From contig DASRJP010000041.1 of NCBI GenBank assembly GCA_035649415.1, positions 1 to 31,746 on the forward strand: a DNA stretch of 31,746 bases. The letters are read 5' to 3'. Below are positions 15,300-23,517 of the stretch, in pieces. This DNA comes from DATKDU01 sp035649415 (GTDB taxonomy: Bacteria; Planctomycetota; Planctomycetia; Pirellulales; Pirellulaceae). Numbering within the stretch: position 1 is the first letter of the stretch; each line of letters opens with the position of its first letter. The notes below the pieces were generated by a model that searched no databases, was not told the origin of the DNA, and was given only the letters and a program-made list of their open reading frames with translations. The translations under genes were made by a program, and so were the position numbers.

Positions 15300-16676
15300 A
15301 TGTCCAATCGATCCGCCGCCTGCCGCCGCGCCAGCCTGCCGCCGACGTCGCACGTCCCCGCCCCGTATAGCGGCCCCTCGCGCGACGAGGTGCTCGCACT
15401 AAGGAAGAAATACCTCATGCCCGGCATTCTGACGTATTACCAGGAGCCGCTCCTGATTGCCGAGGGGCATATGCAATACGTCTGGGACGAGAGCGGCAAG
15501 CGGTACCTCGACGCATTTGCCGGCGTGGTCACCGTCTCGGTCGGCCATTGCCACGAGCACGTCGTCCAAAAGGTCCGCGAGCAGGTCGGCAAGCTCCAGC
15601 ACACGACGACGCTCTATATCCATCCGCACGTCGGCCAGCTCGCCCAAAGGCTCGCCGAGAAAATGCCGGCGGGAAGCGATCTCGAAAAAACTTATTTCAC
15701 CAACAGCGGCAGCGAGGCGAATGAGATTGCCATCCTCACCGCCCGCGAGCACACCGGCAATGCCGAGGTGATCAGCCTGCGCGGCGGCTACCACGGCGGC
15801 ACGCAAGGCACGATGGGGCTCGTCGCCGTCGGCACGTGGAAATACAAGTCGAACCCGACGGTCGATGTGAAGCACGCCTTGCCGGCGTATTGCTACCGCT
15901 GTCCGCTGGGGCTGACCTATCCGAGCTGCGACGTGAAGTGCGCGCGGGACATCGAGAGCTTGATCCAGACCGAGACCAGCGGGCAGATCGCGGCCTTCAT
16001 CGCCGAGCCAATCCAGGGAGTGGGGGGCGTTGTCACGCCGCCACCGGAGTATTTTTCAATTGTCTACGAGATTGTGCGGCGGTATGGCGGCCTGTGCATT
16101 GCCGACGAAGTGCAGACGGGGCTGGGCCGAACGGGGAAAAAATTCTGGGGTTTTGAGAACTGGGGCGTCGTTCCCGATGCAGTGACGATGGCCAAGGGGC
16201 TGGGCAACGGGACGGCTATCGGCGCGATGGTCACGCGCCCGGAAATTTCCGCGGCGCTATCGCATCGCGTTCACTTCAATACGTTCGGCGGCAATCCGGT
16301 GGCGATGACCTATGGCCTGGCGACGCTGGAGGTGATTGAGAGCCAAGGAATTCAGGAGAACGCGCTGCGCGTGGGGGCGCATCTCAAGTCGCGACTGCTG
16401 GAGCTGGCGGAAAGACACGCGCTGATCGGCGAAGTCCGCGGCATGGGATTGATGCTCGGCGTCGAGCTGGTCCGCGACCGGGCGACCAAAGAGCCGGCAA
16501 CGGCCGAGACGGCTGCGGTGCTGGAACTAGCCAAGGATCGCGGCCTTTTGCTCGGCAAAAGCGGCCTGTACGGCAACGTCCTGCGCATCAAGCCGCCGAT
16601 GTGCCTGACGAAAGATGATGCGGATTTTGTGGCGGATTGTTTGGATGAGATTTTGCCGCGGATTCAAGCGGGTTAA
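15300..16676 (+). CDS. Class III PLP aminotransferase (AGXT2-like)
   Basis: A 458-residue cytoplasmic enzyme of the class III (ornithine/acetylornithine) aminotransferase family, closest in sequence style to alanine-glyoxylate aminotransferase 2. Visible landmarks are TNSGSEANE (about 134-142, PLP phosphate), RGGYHGGT, the Cys-rich insert CYRCPLGLTYPSCDVKCA typical of AGXT2-like proteins, AEPIQGVGG, IADEVQTGLGRTG, the Schiff-base lysine in TMAKGLGNG (about 299), and FNTFGGNPVA. It moves an amino group from an amino acid to a 2-oxo acid or aldehyde; the actual pair is not readable from sequence. I prefer ATG 15300 (GGAG at 15285-15288) over the in-frame GTG at 15288, which overlaps that site. 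The first 30 residues are Ser/Pro/Arg-rich and not conserved in the family. Confidence 0.92.
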   Translation: MSNRSAACRRASLPPTSHVPAPYSGPSRDEVLALRKKYLMPGILTYYQEPLLIAEGHMQYVWDESGKRYLDAFAGVVTVSVGHCHEHVVQKVREQVGKLQHTTTLYIHPHVGQLAQRLAEKMPAGSDLEKTYFTNSGSEANEIAILTAREHTGNAEVISLRGGYHGGTQGTMGLVAVGTWKYKSNPTVDVKHALPAYCYRCPLGLTYPSCDVKCARDIESLIQTETSGQIAAFIAEPIQGVGGVVTPPPEYFSIVYEIVRRYGGLCIADEVQTGLGRTGKKFWGFENWGVVPDAVTMAKGLGNGTAIGAMVTRPEISAALSHRVHFNTFGGNPVAMTYGLATLEVIESQGIQENALRVGAHLKSRLLELAERHALIGEVRGMGLMLGVELVRDRATKEPATAETAAVLELAKDRGLLLGKSGLYGNVLRIKPPMCLTKDDADFVADCLDEILPRIQAG

Positions 16677-16732
16677 CTGTACCTGCTGGCCCGTCGGGCC
16701 TAACGAATCCACCTCACCGGGTTTTCCTGGGA

Positions 16733-16785
16733 CTCGCTTACGCGAGAAAGAGCCCCTGCTCTAAAACGCGCGCTTGCGTACGCGC
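16733..16785. repeat. Three consecutive small hairpins
   Basis: CTCGC-TTAC-GCGAG (16733-16746), AGAGC-CCCT-GCTCT (16749-16762) and GCGCG-8 nt-CGCGC (16768-16785) follow one another between the aminotransferase and the small membrane protein. Each has a 5-bp perfect stem; the first two have tetraloops. They may form a terminator or processing structure. An extra GGCC/GGCC pair lies at about 16688-16700. Confidence 0.6.
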
Positions 16786-16845
16786 TGCATCTCCCCGAAG
16801 ATGATTGCTCGTATTGCCCGTCCCACCAAGGCAGCCGGAGGCTGT

Positions 16846-17283
16846 ATGTGCCTGATCATCGAGATAATTATGACCATCCTCGGTGTGGTGGCCCTGTTCA
16901 GGGGCGAAGTGAAAGTGATCGGCAAGAATCCGGTTCGCGGTTGGCCAGCTTACCTGATCGGTGCTTTGATGGCCGCTACCTTGCCGCTGGCTCTGGCGAC
17001 GGGAGTCATCGTCGCCGTGGTTATCGTGGCAAGCGGCGAAAGGGTCGACATAAAAACGCAAGCTCCGCTCTTCGTGTTGGGAGACGCTGGGATCGTCTTT
17101 GGAATCCTCGTGACATCCATTGTCTTGTCGCTTGTTTGCGCCAAAGAGCCGCCCCCTCCCGGCTTGGCACAGCATACGGATTCCAACGCATTGTTTCCTC
17201 CACGGCCGTCACCGCCAATGGACCCCAACAATCCCTACGCACCGCCGCCGGACATGGGATCAAACTATCCCTATCAAAAGTAG
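16846..17283 (+). CDS. Small multi-pass membrane protein, proline-rich tail
   Basis: A 145-residue protein from ATG 16846, which has GGAGG at 16837-16841 (4 nt away). Longer in-frame starts at 16774 (TTG) and 16801 (ATG) lack such a site, and the former would reach into the hairpins. There are three hydrophobic segments: CLIIEIIMTILGVVALF (about 2-18), GALMAATLPLALATGVIVAVVIV (about 38-60) and a third near 75-98 (LGDAGIVFGILVTSIVLSLVCA). The C-terminal 45 residues are Pro-rich (RPSPPMDPNNPYAPPP) and probably cytoplasmic and flexible. Similar short proteins occur widely in planctomycetes, but I know no function. The last 10 nt overlap the end of the rhomboid gene, which is read from the other strand. 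Confidence 0.7.
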   Translation: MCLIIEIIMTILGVVALFRGEVKVIGKNPVRGWPAYLIGALMAATLPLALATGVIVAVVIVASGERVDIKTQAPLFVLGDAGIVFGILVTSIVLSLVCAKEPPPPGLAQHTDSNALFPPRPSPPMDPNNPYAPPPDMGSNYPYQK

Positions 17284-18068
17284 CGCCGATACGCCGGCCG
17301 CTCGTTGCCGCGGTCGGAGTACGCTTCGCGTGCCGGCCGGCCGATCGTAAACACCTTCGCCAGTGCGGCGCCCGCGATGAATCCGCCGATGTGGGCGCCA
17401 TAAGCGACGCCGCCGCCGATGCCGCCGAGCATTCCCAGCCCCTCAATCACCTGGAAGACGAACCAGATGCCGACGGCCACGTAGCCGGGGACGTGCGTGA
17501 CGATTCGCAGCAGCAGCACGGTCACGCGCCGCCGCGGGTGGAGCACGAGATAGGCCCCCATCACGCCGGAGATGGCGCCCGATGCTCCGAGGCTGGGAAC
17601 CTGGGCCGACTCTCCGCCGGCACTGATCGCCACGTGGGCCAGCGAAGCGAGCAAACCGCAGAGAAGATAGAAGGCGATGTACCGCCACCGCCCCATGTCG
17701 TCCTCGATGTTGTCACCGAAGATCCACAGGAACCACATGTTTCCCAGCAGATGTGCCCAGCCGCCGTGCATGAACATCGAGGTCAGCAGCGTCAGGTAAA
17801 CGGAAATCGGCGTCGGCTCCAGACCGGGAATCCGCTGAGCAATCGTGCGGCCCCCGGGCAGTTCGAGCTGCACGACTCGATCGTCGGTCACCAGATCCTT
17901 GCCGGAGACAATCTCCGCCGGCACCGTCGAAAAGGCCATCGTGAACGAGTCGTTGTGTCCCATCCCCTGCGGAACGACGAACACAAACGCGTTGATCGCA
18001 ATCAGCGCGACCGTGACCGCGGGAAACGTCCGGCGATCGGTGTTGTCATCGCCAAGTGGAAAAACCAT
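17274..18068 (-). CDS. Rhomboid-family intramembrane serine protease
   Basis: A 264-residue membrane protein with the rhomboid fold. Visible family marks are the L1-loop and second-helix motif MHGGWAHLLGNMWFLWIFGDNIED (H101, H106, N110), the nucleophile S163 in GASGAISG, and the partner H226 in AYGAHIGGFIAG. About six transmembrane helices are predicted, and a 60-residue extramembrane segment (about 38-95) lies between helix 1 and the L1 region. It cuts transmembrane substrates within or near the bilayer; no substrate is indicated by its neighbours. The ATG at 18068 is used. The gene is divergent from the DUF1501 gene and its 3' end overlaps that of the small membrane protein by 10 nt. All catalytic residues are present, so it should be active. 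Confidence 0.93.
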   Translation of the reverse strand: MVFPLGDDNTDRRTFPAVTVALIAINAFVFVVPQGMGHNDSFTMAFSTVPAEIVSGKDLVTDDRVVQLELPGGRTIAQRIPGLEPTPISVYLTLLTSMFMHGGWAHLLGNMWFLWIFGDNIEDDMGRWRYIAFYLLCGLLASLAHVAISAGGESAQVPSLGASGAISGVMGAYLVLHPRRRVTVLLLRIVTHVPGYVAVGIWFVFQVIEGLGMLGGIGGGVAYGAHIGGFIAGAALAKVFTIGRPAREAYSDRGNERPAYRRYF

Positions 18069-18192
18069 TGCCGCTGTCTCCCAGGAATTCGGCTTTAGCC
18101 GCCTGCCGCCTCACGTAGTCTAAGGGGCTGCTCCGCCACGACCAGCAGTCTGCGAAGTTCGTGCCAGTTGCTTGCGTTCTCATTCCAATAAG

Positions 18193-18230
18193 CCGATACT
18201 TATCGGTGTGGACACAGCCCGCGGCTTGTG
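18193..18230. promoter_or_regulatory. Palindrome plus hairpin upstream of the DUF1501 gene
   Basis: CCGATA-CT-TATCGG (18193-18206) is a perfect 6-bp inverted repeat. It is followed by CACAGCC-CGC-GGCTTGTG (about 18213-18230), a stem with one bulged T. Both lie in the gap between divergent genes. They could be an operator or an untranslated leader structure; nothing here distinguishes these. Confidence 0.35.
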
Positions 18231-18300
18231 CCATAACGATGCCGCCGGCTCGGCCATAGTATTCGGGATGAGAAGAAAGCCGGCACCAAGGAGCCAGGCC

Positions 18301-19668
18301 ATGCTCACGATCTTCGGCAGCAAGACGTACGGCGGTTTTTGCGACTGCCTTGGCCGCCGCGATTTTCTGACCATCGGCGGGATGGCGCTGGGCGGGCTGG
18401 CTTTGCCGCAACTGCTTCAGGCCGAGTCGCACCCGGGCCGCTCGCACAAGGCGATCATCAATGTCTTTCTGCCGGGGGGGCCGCCGCATATCGACATGTG
18501 GGACCTCAAGCCGGAAGCGCCGGCCGAAATTCGCGGTGAATATAGCCCGATCAAAACCAACGTGCCGGGGATGGAATTCTGCGAGTTGTTCCCGCGCCTG
18601 GCCAAGATGGCCGACAAGTTCGCCATCATTCGCTCGCTTGTTGACAGCGCCGGCGAGCACAACGCCTACCAGTGCATGACGGGACACGTTCGCGGCCGCG
18701 AGCAAGCGCCGCCCGGGGGCTGGCCGCAGTTCGGCGCGTGGGTCAGCCGCCTGAAAGGGAGCGTCAATCCGGCCGTGCCGCCGAATATCAGCCTGATGTA
18801 CCGCTGCGGCAATTTTGGCTGGGGCGACCCGGGAGACGGCGGCTTCCTCGGCCTCGGAAATGCGCCGTTCAAGGTGGTCGATCGCGAAGCCAGCGAGAAG
18901 CGCAAGACCGAGAACATGGAGCTCAAGGGGATCACGCTCGATCGGCTGTCCGACCGCGATTCGCTCCGCAGCGCACTCGACAAATTCCGCCGCGAGGCGG
19001 ACACCAGCGGCTCCATGGACGGCCTGGATGCCTTCTCGCAAAAGGCGATGGGCATTCTCACGTCGAGCAAGCTGGCCGACGCGCTCGATTTGTCGCTGGA
19101 AGATCCCAAGTCCCTGGAGAAATACGGCGTGGACGATCCGGCGTTCGAGCGGGACGGCGCGCCGCGGATGGTCCGCAACTTTTGCATCGCGCGGCGGCTG
19201 GTGGAAGCGGGCGCCCGGGCCATCTCGATGAACTTCATTCGCTGGGATTGGCACGGCGGCGACGGCATGAACTTCGTCAACTCCAAGCGCGATTTTCCAC
19301 TCCTCGATTCCGGTCTCGCCTCGCTTTTGCAGGATCTGCACGACCGGCGAATGGACAAGGACGTGAGCGTGGTCGTGTGGGGCGAGTTCGGCCGCACGCC
19401 GCGGCTCAACCGCCGCAACAGCCGCGACCACTGGCCGCAGGCCAACGCGGCCGTGATTGCCGGCGGCGGCATGAAGACCGGCCAGGTGATCGGCCGCACC
19501 AACAAGTTTGCCGAGTACCCGGTCGATCGGCCAATCAAGTTCCAGGAAGTATTCGCCACGCTCTACGCCAAGGCGGGTCTCGATCTCAATACCCGCCAGT
19601 TCGACCTCCGCGGCCGGCCGCAGTATCTCGTCGAGCCAGGGATCGAGCCGATCCGCGAGCTGATGTAA
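18301..19668 (+). CDS. DUF1501 domain protein, Tat-exported
   Basis: A 455-residue protein from ATG 18301, chosen because AAGGAG (18288-18293) lies 7 nt upstream; longer in-frame starts as far as 18172 run through the palindrome and have no ribosome site. Residues about 19-45 hold the twin-arginine signal (GRRDFLTIGGMALGGLALPQLL), so the protein is exported folded. DUF1501 landmarks are FLPGGPPHIDMWDLKPEAP, SAGEHNAYQCMTGH, WDWHGGD, VVWGEFGRTPRLN and DHWPQANAAVIAGGGMKTGQ. The family belongs to the alkaline-phosphatase-like superfamily and is expanded in planctomycetes, usually as the operon partner of DUF1549/DUF1553 proteins. Here it stands alone, 12 kb from the window's DUF1553 gene. Enzymatic activity is not established for the family. 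Confidence 0.93.
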   Translation: MLTIFGSKTYGGFCDCLGRRDFLTIGGMALGGLALPQLLQAESHPGRSHKAIINVFLPGGPPHIDMWDLKPEAPAEIRGEYSPIKTNVPGMEFCELFPRLAKMADKFAIIRSLVDSAGEHNAYQCMTGHVRGREQAPPGGWPQFGAWVSRLKGSVNPAVPPNISLMYRCGNFGWGDPGDGGFLGLGNAPFKVVDREASEKRKTENMELKGITLDRLSDRDSLRSALDKFRREADTSGSMDGLDAFSQKAMGILTSSKLADALDLSLEDPKSLEKYGVDDPAFERDGAPRMVRNFCIARRLVEAGARAISMNFIRWDWHGGDGMNFVNSKRDFPLLDSGLASLLQDLHDRRMDKDVSVVVWGEFGRTPRLNRRNSRDHWPQANAAVIAGGGMKTGQVIGRTNKFAEYPVDRPIKFQEVFATLYAKAGLDLNTRQFDLRGRPQYLVEPGIEPIRELM

Positions 19669-19717
19669 GGCGCACTCTGCCGCGGCTTCGAAGCACAATG
19701 AGAATGCCTCGGCTCCG

Positions 19718-19752
19718 TTGGTCATGGGATTTGGTCATTGGTCATTCCAATT
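19718..19752. repeat. Tandem heptamer array, TTGGTCA/TGGTCAT units
   Basis: Five 7-bp units in register (19718-19724, 19725-19731, 19732-19738, 19739-19745, 19746-19752). The third and fourth are identical, TGGTCAT, and the others diverge. The array lies 50 nt after the DUF1501 stop codon. Confidence 0.7.
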
Positions 19753-19851
19753 GCGGTGACTTTTCCGCTAGCTGCCAGTGGTCAGTGAACGTTTGCGGCT
19801 CTCTGGCCGATGGTGGGTGTGGAGCCGTCTACCATCGCACTTCTTTGATGA

Positions 19852-20095
19852 GCGATCGACCAGCGCTCGCTGCCGCTTTCCGTTGCCGGAATGCAACACG
19901 ATGCGGCGCGGCAGCGCGAAGCGCTGGACGGGGGCAAAGGTTGACGGCTCGCAACGGATCTGGCGCACTTGTGGTGACGCAAGGCAACGAATGTGGCCCT
20001 GCTGCGGCGGCAGCAGCGCGACGACGCGGACATCGACCGCATTGCCTTGCTGTGGGACGAGAGGTCATTTGACCAAGACCGGTATTCGACGTAGG
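19852..20095 (+). pseudogene. Possible degraded coding fragment
   Basis: One frame reads AIDQRSLPLSVAGMQHDAA onward to a stop, then RLATDLAHLW and a stop, then RKATNVALLRRQQ to LLWDERSFDQDRYST and a final stop. The composition (amphipathic, acidic/basic runs) is protein-like, unlike the other frames. No start codon with a ribosome site is seen and no family is recognised. It may be a gene remnant or chance. Confidence 0.25.
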
Positions 20096-20167
20096 TCTTG
20101 TATTGCCTCGTCTGTCGGGTGATTTCTCACCCGCGTCATCACCATCCGTTTGCGGAGAAGGGTCGCT

Positions 20168-23100
20168 ATGCGCCGTCGTTCCCCCGTCGCCAAACGTGCT
20201 GCCGCCAAACCAACACACCGCCGTCCACGCCGCCTGAAGCTGGAATCGCTCGAGCCGCGGCTGGTGCTGACTAGCTTGACGCTCGAGCAGGCGTTCGGTC
20301 AGCTTTCCGGACATTCCGGCGTGTGCAACTGCCCCGTCTGCACGGGAATTGGGCTCAACGCACTCACGATCGAACAAACGGCGCCTTCCAGTTCCGCGGC
20401 CGCCGGCCCGCTCACCAGCCTGCCGGCATTGCACAGCAATCCGGGCGCTTCCGCCAAGCTGTTTCTGGACTTCGACGGCCACCACGAATCGATCTGGGGC
20501 TCCTGGAGCAACGTCAACACGCCGGCATTCGACCAGGACGGCGACACCTCGACCTTCAGCGACGCCGAACTAACCGCCATTCGTGAGATCTGGGCCCGCG
20601 TAGCCGAGGACTACGCGCCGTTCAATATCGACGTCACCACCGTTGATCCAGGCAACCAGACCAACGGCGTCACTGCCGTCGTAGCCATCGGCGGCAGCTA
20701 CAGCAACTGGTACGGGACTGCCGCCGGCGGCGTGGCCTATGTGGGGGGCTTTGCCAACGGCTCGTCCAACGTGGCCTACGTGTTCGAAAACGACCTGGGG
20801 AGCAGTGCCCGCTACGTGGCGGAGGCTTCCTCGCACGAATCAGGGCACTTGTTCGGTCTGCGTCACCAGTCGACATGGAGCGGCGGCACGCTCGTCGAGA
20901 CTTATAACAGCGGCAATGCCAACTGGGCCCCCATCATGGGGAATAGCTATTCGGCTGCCCGCAGCACCTGGCACAACGGCCCCACCAACCTCGGTCCGAC
21001 CTCCTTTCAGGACGACGTTGCCATCATCTCCGGCGCGACCAACGGCTTCGGCGTGAAAACCGACGATTACGGAAATACGATCGCATTTTCCGCCGACCTG
21101 CCGGTCAGCGGCACCAGCGTTAACCTGAGCGGGTTGATTGCGTACAACGCCGACGTCGATATGTGGGAATTCACCACGACCGGCGGTGCGGTGAGCTTCA
21201 CGCTCGCCGTGGCTCAGTTTGGGGCCAATCTCGATTCGATCATGGAACTGCGGGATTCTGGCAACAGCGTCCTGTTCAGTTCCAACCCCACCGACTCCTT
21301 TGGAGCGACCATTTCGGCCACGATCGGCGCCGGCACTTACTATCTCGTGGCCCGGGGGACCGGGAGTTACGGCAACATTGGCCAGTACACGATCACGGGC
21401 AGCATTCCCAGCGCGGCCCCCGCTCCAGAAATCAGCCTGGCGGTCGGCGCGAGCGCCGTGGCGGATGGCGGTCAGACCAATTTCGGCAGCACCTTTGTGG
21501 GCACCTCCGTCTCGCGCACCTTCACGGTCACCAACGACGGCGCGGCCACGCTCACGCTCACTACGCTCGACCCCGGCTCGATGCCCGCCGGCTATACGCT
21601 GACCAGCAATCTCGGCAGCACCTCGCTGGCGCCGGGAGCGAGCACTACCTTCACCGTCCGCCTGGATGCGTCCAGCGCCGGCAGCTTCTCAGGTGAAATC
21701 CTGCTCGTCAGCAACGACGCCAACGAAAATCCGTACAACATTTTGCTGGCTGGCGACGTCGCCGCGCCGCCGGAAATCAGCGTCTTTGCCGACGGCAGCG
21801 GCATTGGCGACGGCGTCTACGAGAACTACGGCACGACCACCGCCGGCTCGCCGGTCACCACGACCTTCACGATCCGCAACGACGGCGGCGGCACGCTGAC
21901 CTTGAGCTCGCTCGATCCCAGCGCGATGCCCGCCGGCTTCACTCTCACCAGCAACCTCAGCGACCTGACGCTGACCAACGGCCAGACGGCGACCTTCATC
22001 GTGCGGCTCGATGCCGCCGGCGCCGGCTCATTCGCAGGGCAGATTCAGGTCGTCAGCAACGACAGCAACGAAAGTCCGTTCCGCATCAATGTCCTGGGCA
22101 CCGTCGTGGCCGCTCCGGAGATCACGCTCACGGAAAGCGGCGTCGATCTGTCCGACGGCGACTCGCTGGGCTTCGGTGCCACGTCCGTCGGCGCGTCGGT
22201 CACCAAGACCTTCACTGTCACCAACGACGGCAATTCCACACTCACGCTCAGTACGCTCGATCCGACCTCGATGCCCGCGGGATTCACGCTGGTGTCGAAC
22301 CTTGGCAGCACGTCCCTGACCGCCGGCCAATCCACGACGTTTGCCCTTCGCCTCGATGCGACCGCAGCGGGGAGCTACAGCGGCTCGATCTCGCTGGCCA
22401 GCAACGATGCCGATGAGAACCCGTTTGACGTGACAGTGTCTGGAACGGTCAACGATCCGGATCAGTGGATCGGACCCAAGCTGATGGACGACGGCAAACC
22501 GGGCTGGACCAAGGCCGGCTCCTGGACGTACGTCACGGGCAAGGGACGCGAGAACGACATCTACCGCACCAACAAGGGGAACGGCAGCACGCAGGCCAAC
22601 TGGACCTTCACCAATTTGCCCGATGCCGAATACTGGGTTTGGGCGAGCTGGACCGGCAACAACAACAACGCCACCAACGCGCCGTACACGGTGTACGACG
22701 GCAGTCAGGCCGTAGCCACGTGGCGCGTCGATCAGCGGACCATCTCCACCGGCTTCAATGCCGACGGAACAAGCTGGAAGTACCTGGGGATTGTGACGAT
22801 CCACAGCGGCCGGATGGTCGTCCGGCTGACCAATTCCGCCAACGGCTTCGTCGTCGCCGACGCGATCCGGATGGATAAGGTGTTCGACACGTCGAGCGCT
22901 GCGCTCCCAGGGGTGCAATCGCCCAAGGCCGCTGCCGCGACTTCGGTGCTGCTCGCCTCCAGTGGCAACCATGCCCCGGCTTTGGCGGCGTCCACCCCGG
23001 CCCGCTCAAATGCTGGCCACAAGCCGCTTCCAGCGCCGAGCGTGGATGTGCTGCTGGCCCAGGAGAACCATTTTGCCGCCGTGAAGGGCTTTGATGCGGC

Positions 23101-23206
23101 CTCCTGCCTGGCGGACGAGCTACCCGGCCAGCACCGCAAGGCGGATGACATGGACTGGTACTTCTCCCAGTGGGGCGAGCTGGAAGACGGCCCGCTGCCG
23201 TCGTAG
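20168..23206 (+). CDS. Secreted metzincin-like metalloprotease with three 115-residue repeats and a golvesin-like C-terminal domain
   Basis: A 1012-residue protein from ATG 20168 (AAGGG 5 nt upstream; an in-frame TTG at 20150 precedes the site). Residues 1-36 are Arg-rich and end LKLESLEPRLVLTSL, the LEPR-type N-terminus of exported planctomycete proteins. Residues 50-60 contain CNCPVCTGIG. Residues about 90-300 are a zinc protease of the reprolysin/metzincin kind, with HESGHLFGLRH at 223-233 (HExxHxxGxxH) and a likely Met-turn IMG near 257. A beta-rich pre-peptidase-like domain follows (about 300-418). Three Ig-like choice-of-anchor repeats occupy nt 21425-22459, each exactly 345 nt. Residues about 765-905 match the golvesin C-terminal domain (GPKLMDDG, YWVWASWTGN, VVADAIRMDKV). 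It is probably extracellular or wall-bound; the substrate is unknown. Confidence 0.88.
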   Translation: MRRRSPVAKRAAAKPTHRRPRRLKLESLEPRLVLTSLTLEQAFGQLSGHSGVCNCPVCTGIGLNALTIEQTAPSSSAAAGPLTSLPALHSNPGASAKLFLDFDGHHESIWGSWSNVNTPAFDQDGDTSTFSDAELTAIREIWARVAEDYAPFNIDVTTVDPGNQTNGVTAVVAIGGSYSNWYGTAAGGVAYVGGFANGSSNVAYVFENDLGSSARYVAEASSHESGHLFGLRHQSTWSGGTLVETYNSGNANWAPIMGNSYSAARSTWHNGPTNLGPTSFQDDVAIISGATNGFGVKTDDYGNTIAFSADLPVSGTSVNLSGLIAYNADVDMWEFTTTGGAVSFTLAVAQFGANLDSIMELRDSGNSVLFSSNPTDSFGATISATIGAGTYYLVARGTGSYGNIGQYTITGSIPSAAPAPEISLAVGASAVADGGQTNFGSTFVGTSVSRTFTVTNDGAATLTLTTLDPGSMPAGYTLTSNLGSTSLAPGASTTFTVRLDASSAGSFSGEILLVSNDANENPYNILLAGDVAAPPEISVFADGSGIGDGVYENYGTTTAGSPVTTTFTIRNDGGGTLTLSSLDPSAMPAGFTLTSNLSDLTLTNGQTATFIVRLDAAGAGSFAGQIQVVSNDSNESPFRINVLGTVVAAPEITLTESGVDLSDGDSLGFGATSVGASVTKTFTVTNDGNSTLTLSTLDPTSMPAGFTLVSNLGSTSLTAGQSTTFALRLDATAAGSYSGSISLASNDADENPFDVTVSGTVNDPDQWIGPKLMDDGKPGWTKAGSWTYVTGKGRENDIYRTNKGNGSTQANWTFTNLPDAEYWVWASWTGNNNNATNAPYTVYDGSQAVATWRVDQRTISTGFNADGTSWKYLGIVTIHSGRMVVRLTNSANGFVVADAIRMDKVFDTSSAALPGVQSPKAAAATSVLLASSGNHAPALAASTPARSNAGHKPLPAPSVDVLLAQENHFAAVKGFDAASCLADELPGQHRKADDMDWYFSQWGELEDGPLPS

Positions 23207-23509
23207 GACAGGTTTCCAACTTGTCCCGAGCAGCCGGCGGCGTCGAATCGTAACGCCGCCCTGCAAACAGGGGATTCATTCAGTCAAAGCAAAGGACAGG
23301 TTGAAAACCGGTCCTATGTGCTTAGCGCTATCTTCGCGCAGCGCAAACATCGCCATTCTCAGCTAGAATGCTTCTGGTGAAGCGTCGCTGGTCGCGGCGG
23401 GAAACCTCATTCCCTCCACGCGATTGCGGCGTCCTGCGGGCGAGTGAGAAACTTGCCCCGAAGAGGCAACTTCTCGATCAAGTGAAGTGGCCAGGTTGAA
23501 AACCTGTCC
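23206..23509. repeat. Three copies of a CAGGTT palindrome in one gap
   Basis: Copies at 23206-23226, 23294-23314 and 23489-23509 share the palindromic design GACAGGTTGAAAACCTGTC. Copies 2 and 3 also share the following CCTAYGTGC. Copy 1 overlaps the stop codon of the metalloprotease gene by one base. Copy 3 ends 8 nt before the kinase ATG at 23518, where a ribosome site should be. A further imperfect hairpin (GAGAA..TTGCC / GGCAA..TTCTC) spans about 23442-23475. Confidence 0.8.
23236..23260 (+). terminator. Hairpin after the metalloprotease gene
   Basis: GGCGGCGT and ACGCCGCC form a perfect 8-bp stem around a 9-nt loop, 29 nt after the stop codon at 23206. No run of T follows, so termination is plausible but not shown. 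Confidence 0.4.
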
Positions 23510-23517
23510 TACGTGCG

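Larger units (their letters stand above)
19669..20167. other. Intergenic gap between the DUF1501 and metalloprotease genes
   Basis: About 500 nt without a credible intact gene. It holds a TTGGTCA heptamer array (19718-19752), two more 7-bp units of the CAGTG type (19774-19787), and a stretch (19852-20095) whose plus-strand frame reads like protein but carries two internal stops. A purine-rich site just before the ATG at 20168 belongs to the next gene. Confidence 0.6.

Noticed and set aside
18046..19725. Long minus-strand open frame (559 codons) opposite the DUF1501 gene
   Set aside because: It mirrors the codon pattern of a strongly recognisable plus-strand gene in high-G+C DNA, has His/Arg/Ala-rich composition and no family features.
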